In this document: positions 43,075 to 52,195 of the stretch, in pieces
How the letters are laid out: each line of letters opens with the position of its first letter
Numbering within the stretch: position 1 is the first letter of the stretch
From: Methanomassiliicoccales archaeon
Lineage (GTDB): Archaea; Thermoplasmatota; Thermoplasmata; Methanomassiliicoccales; UBA472
Direction: 5' to 3'
DNA length: 64,000 nucleotides
Assembly: GCA_013415865.1 (NCBI GenBank)
Contig: CP058896.1
Span: 764,921-828,920, forward strand
The notes under the pieces: model-generated
What the model was told of the DNA's origin: nothing
Databases searched by the model: none
The model's input: only the letters and a program-made list of their open reading frames with translations
Made by a program: the position numbers and the translations under genes

Positions 43075-45441
43075 ATGAGGGAGCTGAGCGTCAAGGAATG
43101 CAGCGAGCAGTGCCCGTCGCTGATGTTCGATTGCAAGAGCACAGCGGAGCTCACGCCGTTGGAAGAGATCATAGGCCAGGACAGGGCGGTCCGGGCGTTG
43201 CAATATGGCCTCAGGATGAGGGACAGCGGTTTCAACATCTTCATATCTGGTGTCCCTGGGACCGGCAGGAAGACGTCGGTGGTGAACTTCATACAGGAAC
43301 TGTCGAGGTCGATGCCTGTGCCGAAAGACTATGTCTACGTCAACAATTTCAAGGACCCGAGCCGACCGATATCCATCGGCCTCCCTCCTGGCAAGGGAAA
43401 GGAGCTCAAACGTGAGATGGAGCTGTTCACCCAGGGCCTTGTCAAAGCCCTCCAGACAGCCTTTGAGAGCGAGGCATACGCTAAGAAGAGAGAGGCCGCC
43501 ATCAAATCTATCGAGACGGAGCGTAACAACATAATCATTGAGGCCAGCAAGATGGCCCAGGAAGAGGGCTTCCTCCTTCAGGCAACACAGCTCGGTCTGA
43601 GCGTGGTGCCGATGACGGAGGGCAGGGCCTTGACCCCGGATGAGATGTCCAGACTACCGGCAGTCCTCCAGAAGGAGATAGAGCTCAAGAGAATGGACCT
43701 GGAGGGGAGGCTGAGGGAGTACCTCAGACCTTTAAGGGAGCTTTCCCGCAAGGCCGAGAGCCTTATGACGGATCTCAATAGGACGACGGCCGACCTTGCC
43801 ATGGACCCACTTCTTGAGAAGGCCAGAGAGATATTCAAGGGGAACGAGGCCGTCGAGAGATATCTTTTAGAGGTCGAGGAGGATGTGCTCAACAACCTAC
43901 CAGTGCTGCTCCTGCCCCCTCAATCGCTTCCGCCTGGTGCGGTCCCCCCGGACCCGACGAGGGGATATAAGGTCAATCTCATCGTTGACAACACAGGACT
44001 TCAGAACGCACCGACCGTCATAGAGTCGAGCCCGACGCATAACAAGCTTTTCGGCTATAGCGAGAAGGAGGTGAGGTTCGGGACGCTTTTCACCGATTAC
44101 ACTATGATACGCGGTGGTTCCGCGCACAGGGCCAACGGCGGGTTCCTCGTCATCGAGGCCGAGAGGCTGCTCGCGGACCCTTTCGCTTACCAGGCGTTAA
44201 AGCAGACAGTACAACAAAAGAAGCTGACGGTCGAGGAGCCGGCCGCAAGGTTTGATTTCATGGTCACCAAGACCTTGCACCCCGAGCCTGTGCCTTTTGA
44301 CTGCAAGATAGTCCTGATGGGCAGCCCTCAGCTGTATGACCTCCTGTTCAGCTATGATCAGGAGTTCAGAGAGCTCTTCAAGGTCAAGGCGGATTTCGAT
44401 GTGATCATGGACAGGACCGAGGAGAATATCCGCCGATATGCGTCGTTCATATGCACGTTATGTAAAAAGGAGGGACTGAGACATCTTGAACCGCAGGCAC
44501 TAGCAGCCGTGATCGACCATAGCTCAAGGCTTGCGGAGGACAAGAACAAACTCTCCACCCAGTTCAGTGCCGTCGCTGACCTGATCCGTGAAGCGAATTT
44601 CTACGCCGGAGAGGACGGTTCAGATGTCATAAAAAAGGAACATATCATGAGACAGCTCGAGGAGAAAGAATATCGTTCGAACATGGTCCAAGAACGGATC
44701 GGTGAGATGATCGCCAATGGGACCCTTTTGGTCGACACTGAGGGTGAGGTGGTAGGTCAGGTCAATGGTCTCGCGGTCTATCAGGTCGGTGACCATACCT
44801 TTGGGAAGCCCAGCAGGATCACTGCGAGCGTCGGGGTCGGACGCGAGGGCGTAGTCGATATTGAGAGACAGGCGCAGATGGGCGGTCCGACACATACGAA
44901 GGGTGTCCTCATCCTCAGCGGCTACCTCAATCTGATGTACGCGCAGAAGAGGCCTCTCAGCCTGAACGCGAGGTTGGTCTTCGAGCAGAGCTATTCAGGG
45001 GTTGATGGGGACAGCGCCTCGAGCACCGAGCTTTATTGCATACTTTCCGCCCTGGCCAACAGACCTATCAAACAATGCTATGCCGTGACAGGGTCCGTCA
45101 ACCAGAGAGGACAGGTGCAGGCCATCGGCGGGGTGAATCAGAAGGTCGAGGGCTTTTATGAGGTGTGTAAGCAGCGCGGGCTCAACGGCACCCATGGATG
45201 TCTCATCCCCCAGAGCAATGTGAAGAACCTCATGCTGAAGCAGGAGGTCCTCGATGCGGTCGCCGAGGGAAAGTTCCACATATTCCCCGTCAGCACGATC
45301 GATGAGGGGATAGAGATCCTGACGGGGTTGCCTGCCGGCGCCAGGAGAGACGATGGCACCTTCCCTGAGGGTACCATCCATCAGCTCGTCCAATCTCGGC
45401 TCGATGAGATGGCAGAGAGTATCAAGGAATATCACATCTGA
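43075..45441 (+). CDS. Lon-like ATP-dependent protease (AAA_32/LonB-like)
   Basis: An approximately 788-residue member of the Lon-related group that lacks the bacterial Lon N-domain. Walker A near residues 60-70 reads GVPGTGRKTS, the variant form typical of AAA_32 proteins rather than GxxGxGKT. A long helical insert follows (about 130-280). Walker B-like FLVIEAERLLADPF and an arginine-rich sensor region come next. The C-terminal S16 protease domain carries catalytic Ser in DGDSASSTEL (about 648) and Lys in GGVNQKVEGF (about 692). No membrane anchor is visible, unlike classical archaeal LonB. It probably degrades damaged or regulatory proteins in the cytoplasm. Confidence 0.9.
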   Translation: MRELSVKECSEQCPSLMFDCKSTAELTPLEEIIGQDRAVRALQYGLRMRDSGFNIFISGVPGTGRKTSVVNFIQELSRSMPVPKDYVYVNNFKDPSRPISIGLPPGKGKELKREMELFTQGLVKALQTAFESEAYAKKREAAIKSIETERNNIIIEASKMAQEEGFLLQATQLGLSVVPMTEGRALTPDEMSRLPAVLQKEIELKRMDLEGRLREYLRPLRELSRKAESLMTDLNRTTADLAMDPLLEKAREIFKGNEAVERYLLEVEEDVLNNLPVLLLPPQSLPPGAVPPDPTRGYKVNLIVDNTGLQNAPTVIESSPTHNKLFGYSEKEVRFGTLFTDYTMIRGGSAHRANGGFLVIEAERLLADPFAYQALKQTVQQKKLTVEEPAARFDFMVTKTLHPEPVPFDCKIVLMGSPQLYDLLFSYDQEFRELFKVKADFDVIMDRTEENIRRYASFICTLCKKEGLRHLEPQALAAVIDHSSRLAEDKNKLSTQFSAVADLIREANFYAGEDGSDVIKKEHIMRQLEEKEYRSNMVQERIGEMIANGTLLVDTEGEVVGQVNGLAVYQVGDHTFGKPSRITASVGVGREGVVDIERQAQMGGPTHTKGVLILSGYLNLMYAQKRPLSLNARLVFEQSYSGVDGDSASSTELYCILSALANRPIKQCYAVTGSVNQRGQVQAIGGVNQKVEGFYEVCKQRGLNGTHGCLIPQSNVKNLMLKQEVLDAVAEGKFHIFPVSTIDEGIEILTGLPAGARRDDGTFPEGTIHQLVQSRLDEMAESIKEYHI

Positions 45442-45506
45442 AAAAGATGCCAGCATCCGATAGGCAATCATTAATCTAATCCGAGAAGATAAGGGGACCG
45501 AGATGC

Positions 45507-46697
45507 ATGTTGATAGGTATCGTCGGTAAGCCAAACGTCGGCAAGTCCACATTCTTCAGCGCGGCCACCTTGGCACCTGCTGAGATAGCAAATTATCCGT
45601 TCACGACCATTAAACCGAACAGGGGGGTCGCTTACCTACGTGTCAAATGTCCGCATGTCGAGCTAGGGCATGTCTGCAACCCCAGGAACTCGCATTGCGA
45701 GAATGGGACCAGGCTAGTCCCTGTAGAGCTCCTTGATGTCGCTGGTCTTGTTCCAGACGCTCACAAGGGCAAGGGCCTTGGGAACCAGTTCCTGGATGAC
45801 CTTCGCCAGGCGGACGCCTTCGTCCATATCGTCGATGCCACCGGTGGCACTGATTGCGAGGGGGTTGCGGTACCCCAATGCAGCCATGACCCGATGGAGG
45901 ATGTAAGGTTCTTGGACGCGGAGATCTCCCAATGGATGAAAGGCATTTTGGAAAAAGGCTGGGAGAAGGCCGCCAGACAGGCCCATCTCGAGGGACATAA
46001 GGTCCATGAGCTGATCCATCAGAAGCTGACCGGGCTCGGGGTCTCGGAAGGTTCAATTTTGGCGGCGCTCAGGGAGACGCCTTTGCCTGAGAACATCACC
46101 AATTGGAAAGAGGATGACATGCTCAAGCTCTGCCGGTCGATCAGAAGGCATAGCAAACCGATGATGATCGCGCTCAACAAGGCCGATGTTACGCCGCCCG
46201 AGTTCCTCAAAAGAATGATGGATGTGCCAGGTTACATCACGGTCCCAACCATGGCCGAGGCCGAGCTAGCTCTAAGAAAGGCCGCAAAGGCGGGCCTCGT
46301 AACATATCTCCCAGGGTCGGACGGGTTCAAGGTGAACGACCCTTCAAGGCTGAACCCCCAGCAGGCAAAGGCCTTGGAATACATGGCCCAGAACATGAGG
46401 AGGCTGAACGGCACGGGGGTCCAGACCGTGCTTGAGACCGCCGCGTTCAAGCTCCTTGACATGATCGTCGTCTATCCTGTCGAGGACGAGAACAAATGGA
46501 CGGACCATGACGGGAATGTCCTGCCCGATGCTTTCCTCGTAAAAAGGGGCTCTACCGCGAAGGACCTCGCGTACAAGATACATACCGACCTTGGCGACAA
46601 TTTCATCCGCGGCATCAATGCCAGGACGAAGCGCGTCGTAGGACATGACCATGTGCTCCAGGACGGCGAAGTGATGTCGATCGTTTCCAAGAAGTGA
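45507..46697 (+). CDS. YchF/OLA1-type GTPase with TGS domain
   Basis: A 396-residue redox- or translation-linked P-loop NTPase of the Obg/YchF superfamily. G1 is GKPNVGKST (residues 7-15), then switch I ANYPFTTIKPN, G3 DVAGLVPDAHKGKGLGNQFL, and NKAD as G4. A helical insertion and a C-terminal TGS domain (DAFLVKRGSTAKDLAYKI, ending with DHVLQDGEVMSIVS) follow. The archaeal version carries a Cys-containing insert (CPHVELGHVCNPRNSHC) that resembles a small metal-binding loop. It lies 4 nt upstream of the polB start, so the two are probably cotranscribed. Confidence 0.92.
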   Translation: MLIGIVGKPNVGKSTFFSAATLAPAEIANYPFTTIKPNRGVAYLRVKCPHVELGHVCNPRNSHCENGTRLVPVELLDVAGLVPDAHKGKGLGNQFLDDLRQADAFVHIVDATGGTDCEGVAVPQCSHDPMEDVRFLDAEISQWMKGILEKGWEKAARQAHLEGHKVHELIHQKLTGLGVSEGSILAALRETPLPENITNWKEDDMLKLCRSIRRHSKPMMIALNKADVTPPEFLKRMMDVPGYITVPTMAEAELALRKAAKAGLVTYLPGSDGFKVNDPSRLNPQQAKALEYMAQNMRRLNGTGVQTVLETAAFKLLDMIVVYPVEDENKWTDHDGNVLPDAFLVKRGSTAKDLAYKIHTDLGDNFIRGINARTKRVVGHDHVLQDGEVMSIVSKK

Positions 46698-46701
46698 TAC
46701 C

Positions 46702-49203
46702 ATGGAGAGCTGGGACCTTCGCATCGTGAGCGCCACCTACAAATCGACCCCGGACGAGAACATAGTGGTGGAGATCTATGGCCATACCCGGGACGGAAGG
46801 TCTATAGTGGCCTTGGACCTCATCAAGGACCAGATGGAGAAGAGGCCTTACTGCTTCATCGTGAGCGAAGACCCTGACCTGGATGAATTTCTTAGGGCCA
46901 GGAGGGAGGTGCTTGATGTGCGAAGGGTGACCCTCTTCCATAGAGGGGCGGACCGTAGCTGTGTGCGGGTGACTGTGAGGTTGCCCAAGCATGTCAAGCA
47001 GCTCAGGGAGGATACCAGGATAAGAGGGGAGTTCCTCGCGGCCGACATACCTTTCTATCTCAGGTACATCTATAACAACGACCTTGGTTCCTGCATAAAG
47101 GTATTTGGGAGAAAGGTCGAGAAAGGGAATTACACCGCCGACCTGGTCGTAGAGGTAGGACGTACAGAGACCGTAGAGGCGTTCAATCCACCGTTGCGTG
47201 TGCTGAGCTTCGATATCGAGAACAGCCTCAAGGACATCAATGACGGCAAGGTCATGATAGGGGAGATCGACTCTGAGACCGAGGAGGCGCCCGACGAGTT
47301 CTATAACAAAAGGATACTCACCATATGTTGTGTCCTCCAAGTTGGGAAAGAGATCGTCGAGAGGGCATCCTTCCGAGGCTCTGAGAGGAAGATGCTGGAG
47401 GAGTTCACCGAGTATATCAGGAGCCGGGACCCGGACATCATCTCCGGGTATAACATCGAAGGGTATGACCTCAGGGTCATCGAGAAACGTGCGACCCAGC
47501 TCGGCGTTCCTCTGAGATGGGGGAGGGACGGCTCGTCCTTGAACGGAAGGAGGGACCAAAAGTACAATAAACCGGTCTGGGAGGTCACAGGCCGTCTCAT
47601 CGTTGACGCCTGGTGGGCCGTCAAGATGGACCTTCGTCCGAAACAGGAGACGCTCAATGCCGTTTCCATGCAATTGCTCGGAGGAGAGACGAAGCTCGAT
47701 GTAGATCCAAGGAAAATGGACGAGGAGTGGGAGAAGAACTCGGACCGGGTGGTCGAGTATTGTACGAGGGATGCCGAGCTTTCGCTCAGGATACTCAATA
47801 AGCTTGAGAGGGTCCGGAAGATAATGGACCTTGCTACCGTCTCAAAGCTCCCTCTGGAGGACGTGATGAAGAACAGGTCATCGCTCCTCATAGATTCCAT
47901 ACTTATCCGTCAGGCAGACCGTTCTGGCGTCGGCGTGCCGATGACAAAGAGCTTCCGGGACGACGAGGAGGCGATAGAGGGAGGATATGTCCACGAGATA
48001 GAACCTGGATTATACCATTGGGTGTGCGTCCTCGACTTCAAATCGATGTACCCCTCCATCATCATTGCCAAGAACATATGCTTCACGACGCTGAGCCCGG
48101 ACGGGAAGATAGTGAGCCCGAACGGTGTCCATTTCCTTGACAAGGCCCAGAGAGAGGGCCTGTTGCCGAACATCTTGGTCCGCCTTATGAAGGAGAGGGA
48201 TGACACCAAGAGGAGGATGAAGGAGGCCAAGGACAAGGACGAGGAACAGTATTATGACGGGCTGCAGCAGGCCATAAAGATACTCATGAACTCGTTCTAT
48301 GGGGTATTCGCATCGTCGTTCTATCGCTTCACCGACAAGAACATAGGTTCCTCCATCACTGCCTTTGCCCGGGAGACCACCAAGGGCATCATCCAGAACC
48401 TTGAGAGAGAGGGTTACAAGGTGATCTACTCTGACACCGATTCGGTCTTCGTAAAATCACCAGATGAGGACCTCGAGGGGGCAAAGGCCTTCGGAATGAG
48501 GATGGCGGAGCGCTTCTCGAAGGAGGGGGGGATGTTGGAGTTCGAGAAGATAATGGAGTCCATGTTCTCCCACGGCAAAAAGAAGAGATATGTCGGAAGG
48601 ACGGTCTGGCCGAAGAAGGAGCTCGTGGTCCGGGGCTATGAGATGAGGCGTACGGACTCCTTCGACCTGCAGGCGGAGACACTACAGGCGGTCTTCGACA
48701 GGATCCTTGATGGCGACATCGATGGGGCGATGAAGGTCGCCAGGAGCTCGGTGCAGGAGGTCTTGCAGGGAAAGGTCGACCCGAGGAAGCTTGTGATATC
48801 GAAGGGGTGCAAGGCCTTCAGCTCATATGCCAATCCAGATAGCCAGGCCACGGTGCAGGCCGCAAAAAAATTGATCTCGATGGGGTATCAGTTCGTACCT
48901 GGCATGAAGGTGTCATGGATCGTGACAAATTCCAGAAGGACGCCGCAGGAGGTGACCCCTTGGGTCGAGGGGCGGCCCTTCGAAGGTACCCCCGACTGGC
49001 GTTATTATGCTGAAAGGGTGGCGCAGACGGTGTCCAGGGTCACTGAGGTATGGGGCCTTGACGACAGAAGCCTTATGTCCGGAAACACGCAGTCCAATTT
49101 CTTGAACGGCAATTTCGGGCCTCAGGAGGACAAGGTTCCGACGAACAGGAAGACAGAGGTCAAGAAGACCAATAAAAGACTCTCGCTCGATGATTTCATG
49201 TGA
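46702..49203 (+). CDS. polB: Family B DNA polymerase
   Basis: An 833-residue replicative-type polymerase B. The 3'-5' exonuclease motif Exo I is LSFDIENSL (about 168), Exo II is ISGYNIEGYDL, and Exo III YCTRDAEL. Polymerase motif A is DFKSMYPSII (about 445), motif B is QAIKILMNSFYGVF, and motif C is YSDTDSVF (about 575). No intein interrupts the motifs. The C-terminus NKRLSLDDFM resembles a PCNA-interacting peptide. It replicates or repairs DNA with proofreading. Confidence 0.97.
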   Translation: MESWDLRIVSATYKSTPDENIVVEIYGHTRDGRSIVALDLIKDQMEKRPYCFIVSEDPDLDEFLRARREVLDVRRVTLFHRGADRSCVRVTVRLPKHVKQLREDTRIRGEFLAADIPFYLRYIYNNDLGSCIKVFGRKVEKGNYTADLVVEVGRTETVEAFNPPLRVLSFDIENSLKDINDGKVMIGEIDSETEEAPDEFYNKRILTICCVLQVGKEIVERASFRGSERKMLEEFTEYIRSRDPDIISGYNIEGYDLRVIEKRATQLGVPLRWGRDGSSLNGRRDQKYNKPVWEVTGRLIVDAWWAVKMDLRPKQETLNAVSMQLLGGETKLDVDPRKMDEEWEKNSDRVVEYCTRDAELSLRILNKLERVRKIMDLATVSKLPLEDVMKNRSSLLIDSILIRQADRSGVGVPMTKSFRDDEEAIEGGYVHEIEPGLYHWVCVLDFKSMYPSIIIAKNICFTTLSPDGKIVSPNGVHFLDKAQREGLLPNILVRLMKERDDTKRRMKEAKDKDEEQYYDGLQQAIKILMNSFYGVFASSFYRFTDKNIGSSITAFARETTKGIIQNLEREGYKVIYSDTDSVFVKSPDEDLEGAKAFGMRMAERFSKEGGMLEFEKIMESMFSHGKKKRYVGRTVWPKKELVVRGYEMRRTDSFDLQAETLQAVFDRILDGDIDGAMKVARSSVQEVLQGKVDPRKLVISKGCKAFSSYANPDSQATVQAAKKLISMGYQFVPGMKVSWIVTNSRRTPQEVTPWVEGRPFEGTPDWRYYAERVAQTVSRVTEVWGLDDRSLMSGNTQSNFLNGNFGPQEDKVPTNRKTEVKKTNKRLSLDDFM

Positions 49204-49228
49204 ACCGGTCAGACCTTAGGCGGATCAT

Positions 49229-49861
49229 CTATCTGTTCTTCAGGAGGTACATCTCCACGAGCTTCTTTTGAGACGACTGTAATGATTCGTAAAGGGTCGA
49301 TTGGACGATCCCAAGCCTTTTTGCAAGCTCCTTTGCGCTTATCCTTCTGGGATAGTCGAAGTATCCCAGTTCATAGGCTGTCATGAGAACGCGCTCCTGG
49401 TTCTTAGATAAGACCTTGCTGTCCTCGACCCTCGATTTCCTGAGGAGCCTGACCTCGCATCCTGTTTCCACCATTCCTTGGACAAGACTGCGCAGGGACT
49501 CCTCTTTCCCAATAAGAATGTGCCATTCGATCGTCCCGTCCCGCTTTGCCCTTGCTCCCTTGATGAAACCATGTGACCTGATGATCTTTGTGAAAGCATA
49601 CCAACGACGGACGGTCACGCTGCCGGTAAGCCGTCCGTCCTTTTGGACCTCAAGGTTCGTCCTCAAAATATCTTGATGAGAATTGATCTCAAAGAGGACC
49701 TTTTTTGATGTTTCTTCATCTGCCTCAACCTCTATGATCCCCTCTACCTCTCCCCCTTCCCTTTGTATCAGACTATGGATCATGATCGGCGTCTGCGTCT
49801 TCCTCGCGACGTCCACGGCCCAGCTCTCTGGGGGCCTAATTCTTATGATCACATCGAACAA
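49229..49861 (-). CDS. Bat-like HTH_10 transcriptional regulator
   Basis: A 210-residue regulator. The C-terminal HTH_10 domain is clear: QERVLMTAYELGYFDYPRRI followed by SAKELAKRLGIVQSTLYESL. The N-terminal 140 residues are an alpha/beta sensory region of the kind found in haloarchaeal Bat-like proteins, ligand unknown. It is convergent with polB and lies 61 nt downstream of the antiporter gene on the same strand. Confidence 0.88.
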   Translation of the reverse strand: MFDVIIRIRPPESWAVDVARKTQTPIMIHSLIQREGGEVEGIIEVEADEETSKKVLFEINSHQDILRTNLEVQKDGRLTGSVTVRRWYAFTKIIRSHGFIKGARAKRDGTIEWHILIGKEESLRSLVQGMVETGCEVRLLRKSRVEDSKVLSKNQERVLMTAYELGYFDYPRRISAKELAKRLGIVQSTLYESLQSSQKKLVEMYLLKNR

Positions 49862-49922
49862 CCATCTCTCCCCCCTTTAGAGCAAGGTATGAGAGTTCGA
49901 CCAATTATAACTGACCGGTCCG

Positions 49923-51152
49923 CTATGATCTTCTGCCCAACCTGGAAAGCACGAACGCGCCGACCGAGGCGCCTATTGTGGTATACAGGATTATCATCAC
50001 AGTGATGCCGACGATCAGGTTACCATCTTCAACAGACACGGCGCCGGATGTCAGTGGGAGGGAGGCAAGGACCGCTGCGCTCAGCCCTCTCGGCATCATC
50101 ACCACGTAGCCAATGGGATCGTGCCCGTTCATACCGAGGCTCTTTCTCTCGACCATCACCCCGAGCCATCTGACGAAGAAAAGGCCAGCAAATATGACGA
50201 TGCTGAACAGGATGTCTCCCTTTCCAAGTGCTATGGTGCCAAAGAACAATCCTAGGTAGACGAAAAAGAATGTCCGGACGAAGAAGGTTATCTCCTGATT
50301 CAACTTGATTATGTCCCTCCCTATCTCAATGACCTCCTCTACCATGCCAAGCCTCGTGACGACCTCATGTCTGTTCCCTAGCACCAGGCCGAAGACCAAT
50401 GCGGCTATGGCCCCTCCTCCGCTTTCGCCGATGATCATGTTCGTGATCGAATAGATGACGAAAACGACCCCTAAAGTGATCATATATGCCAACGGCCGCC
50501 CCTGTAACCTTGCAAGGGCCTTGATCCACAATATGCCGGCCCCTCCTCCGATGGCTATCGAAAGCAAAAAGGACAATATCAAGACCCTGACGGCATCAAG
50601 GGCCGATGCCGATTGCTCCCTCATCAAGAAGATCAGGAAGATGGCGATGACGATCACGAGGACATCCGTGATCGCGGCCTCCAATGTCAAGATCGTCCTC
50701 GCCTTATCGGTCATCCTCATCCTTTTGACCATTGGGATGACTATCGCTCCGCTAGTACCTCCGATGATGGTCCCCAGTGTCAGGCCCAAGATGAGGTCCC
50801 AACCAAGAAGCACACTTGCTATGACCGCCACGATGACTATCGAGAGGAAGAACTCCAATAGGGTGTGAAGGACGGCGTGCCTCAAGGAACCGAACACCAT
50901 CCCCAGGTCCAACCCCAGACCCGCGTCGAAAAGGATGATCGCGAGGGCCACCCCGGCCACATATGGGGTGATCTCCATGATATTGTCCGTAAGGGACCCG
51001 CTCACGATCCCCGCCAAGCCCGGGCCGAGGATGAACCCGAGAAGTATCAGCAATAGGACGTCAGGGAAGCCGATCCTTTGGAACAAATAATCGGCCATGA
51101 AACCAAGTATGATGCTCAGGCCGAGGACAAGGAAAATGACGTCAGGCGTCAA
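49923..51152 (-). CDS. Sodium/proton antiporter (CPA1, NhaP-like)
   Basis: A 409-residue transporter with about 12-13 membrane helices. The N-terminal RIGFPDVLLLILLGFILGPGLAG and the ion-site pair in LIIL-to-ALAIILFDAGLGLDL (FDAG-type motif) followed later by EAAITDVLVIV (ND/TD-like) fit CPA1 exchangers. It should expel Na+ in exchange for H+. It lies in the same orientation as the MscS gene upstream, suggesting a joint ion and osmotic response region. Confidence 0.87.
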   Translation of the reverse strand: MTPDVIFLVLGLSIILGFMADYLFQRIGFPDVLLLILLGFILGPGLAGIVSGSLTDNIMEITPYVAGVALAIILFDAGLGLDLGMVFGSLRHAVLHTLLEFFLSIVIVAVIASVLLGWDLILGLTLGTIIGGTSGAIVIPMVKRMRMTDKARTILTLEAAITDVLVIVIAIFLIFLMREQSASALDAVRVLILSFLLSIAIGGGAGILWIKALARLQGRPLAYMITLGVVFVIYSITNMIIGESGGGAIAALVFGLVLGNRHEVVTRLGMVEEVIEIGRDIIKLNQEITFFVRTFFFVYLGLFFGTIALGKGDILFSIVIFAGLFFVRWLGVMVERKSLGMNGHDPIGYVVMMPRGLSAAVLASLPLTSGAVSVEDGNLIVGITVMIILYTTIGASVGAFVLSRLGRRS

Positions 51153-51218
51153 TTGCTCACTGTTTGCCGATGGGGTGCATTTTATAAAAAAGTAGTGAAT
51201 GAGGAGAGATGGCCAGCA

Positions 51219-52112
51219 TCATGTATCGGCCATCTCTATGTTCTCCTCCTTGAACCTGCGATTGATGTTGCCTAGGAATTTTGATATTATCTCGTCCTGT
51301 CTTTGAGGGTCCTTCACCCAGATCTTTACGTTCAATGTGATCCTGCTCTCTTCCAGCCTTACAATGTTGAGCTGCGGGTCGAACATCTTCATGTCGGGAT
51401 GAGAACCGAAGATCGCCTGGATGTTCGGCCTTTCCAGGAGCTTGATGAAGGCCTTTTTCTCTTCGCCCTTGAGGTTCGGAAGTATGTTCTCATCGATGTC
51501 CGCCTCGTGCAGTACAATCTTGTATGCCTTTCCAAGGTCTGTCCCCTGCTTCAAGTAGATCGGGATGTCAAAGGCCACAAACCCTGCCCTTGTGTAATTG
51601 ACGACCTTGTTCGATATTACGAAAGAATTAGGCAATGCTATGATCTTGCCGTTGATCTCCCTGAGCTCAGTATACATCAGGCTGATGTCCTTTACCTTCC
51701 CCATCCTTGTTATGGGGAACCCCCCGATCTCGACCCAATCCTCAAGCTCGATCGGTTTGGATATGGAGATCAAGATGCCGGCGAAAACGTTCTGCAAGAC
51801 CTGCTGGGCCGCGAGAGCGACCGCCAGGCTTATGATCCCCAGCGAGACGAAGAGCTCGGACAGGTTGAGCTTGAGCAATATGACGAAACCGATGTAGAGA
51901 CCGATCAATATCAGGACATACTGGGTTAATCTGGCGAAGCTCTTCGACGACTTCTTGGTTATCCTCGCGTCCAGATATCTCCTTATAAGAAGATATAGGA
52001 TCTGGGCGATCATCAGGGTCAGCCCTATGAAGACGGCAAATATGATGAGGTCCCATAAGGTCAGGTCCCCCATTATCGTGTCGCTGAAGGCCATATTGCT
52101 GACATAAGGCAT
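51219..52112 (-). CDS. Small mechanosensitive channel MscS family
   Basis: A 297-residue MscS-type channel. Three N-terminal membrane helices are followed by the pore-lining TM3 region (SLGIISLAVALAAQQVLQNVFAG). The beta domain FAGILISISKPIELEDWVEI and KVKDISLMYTELREINGKIIALPNS comes next, then a mixed C-terminal cytoplasmic cage. It opens under membrane tension to release solutes on osmotic downshock. Confidence 0.92.
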   Translation of the reverse strand: MPYVSNMAFSDTIMGDLTLWDLIIFAVFIGLTLMIAQILYLLIRRYLDARITKKSSKSFARLTQYVLILIGLYIGFVILLKLNLSELFVSLGIISLAVALAAQQVLQNVFAGILISISKPIELEDWVEIGGFPITRMGKVKDISLMYTELREINGKIIALPNSFVISNKVVNYTRAGFVAFDIPIYLKQGTDLGKAYKIVLHEADIDENILPNLKGEEKKAFIKLLERPNIQAIFGSHPDMKMFDPQLNIVRLEESRITLNVKIWVKDPQRQDEIISKFLGNINRRFKEENIEMADT

Positions 52113-52195
52113 CGAGGGTAAAAAAGATTGGCCGAAGAGCGTGCTCCCGACATTCCTGCCCCCGGCCTTAGGCCAGAACTAGACATCCCATCGTC

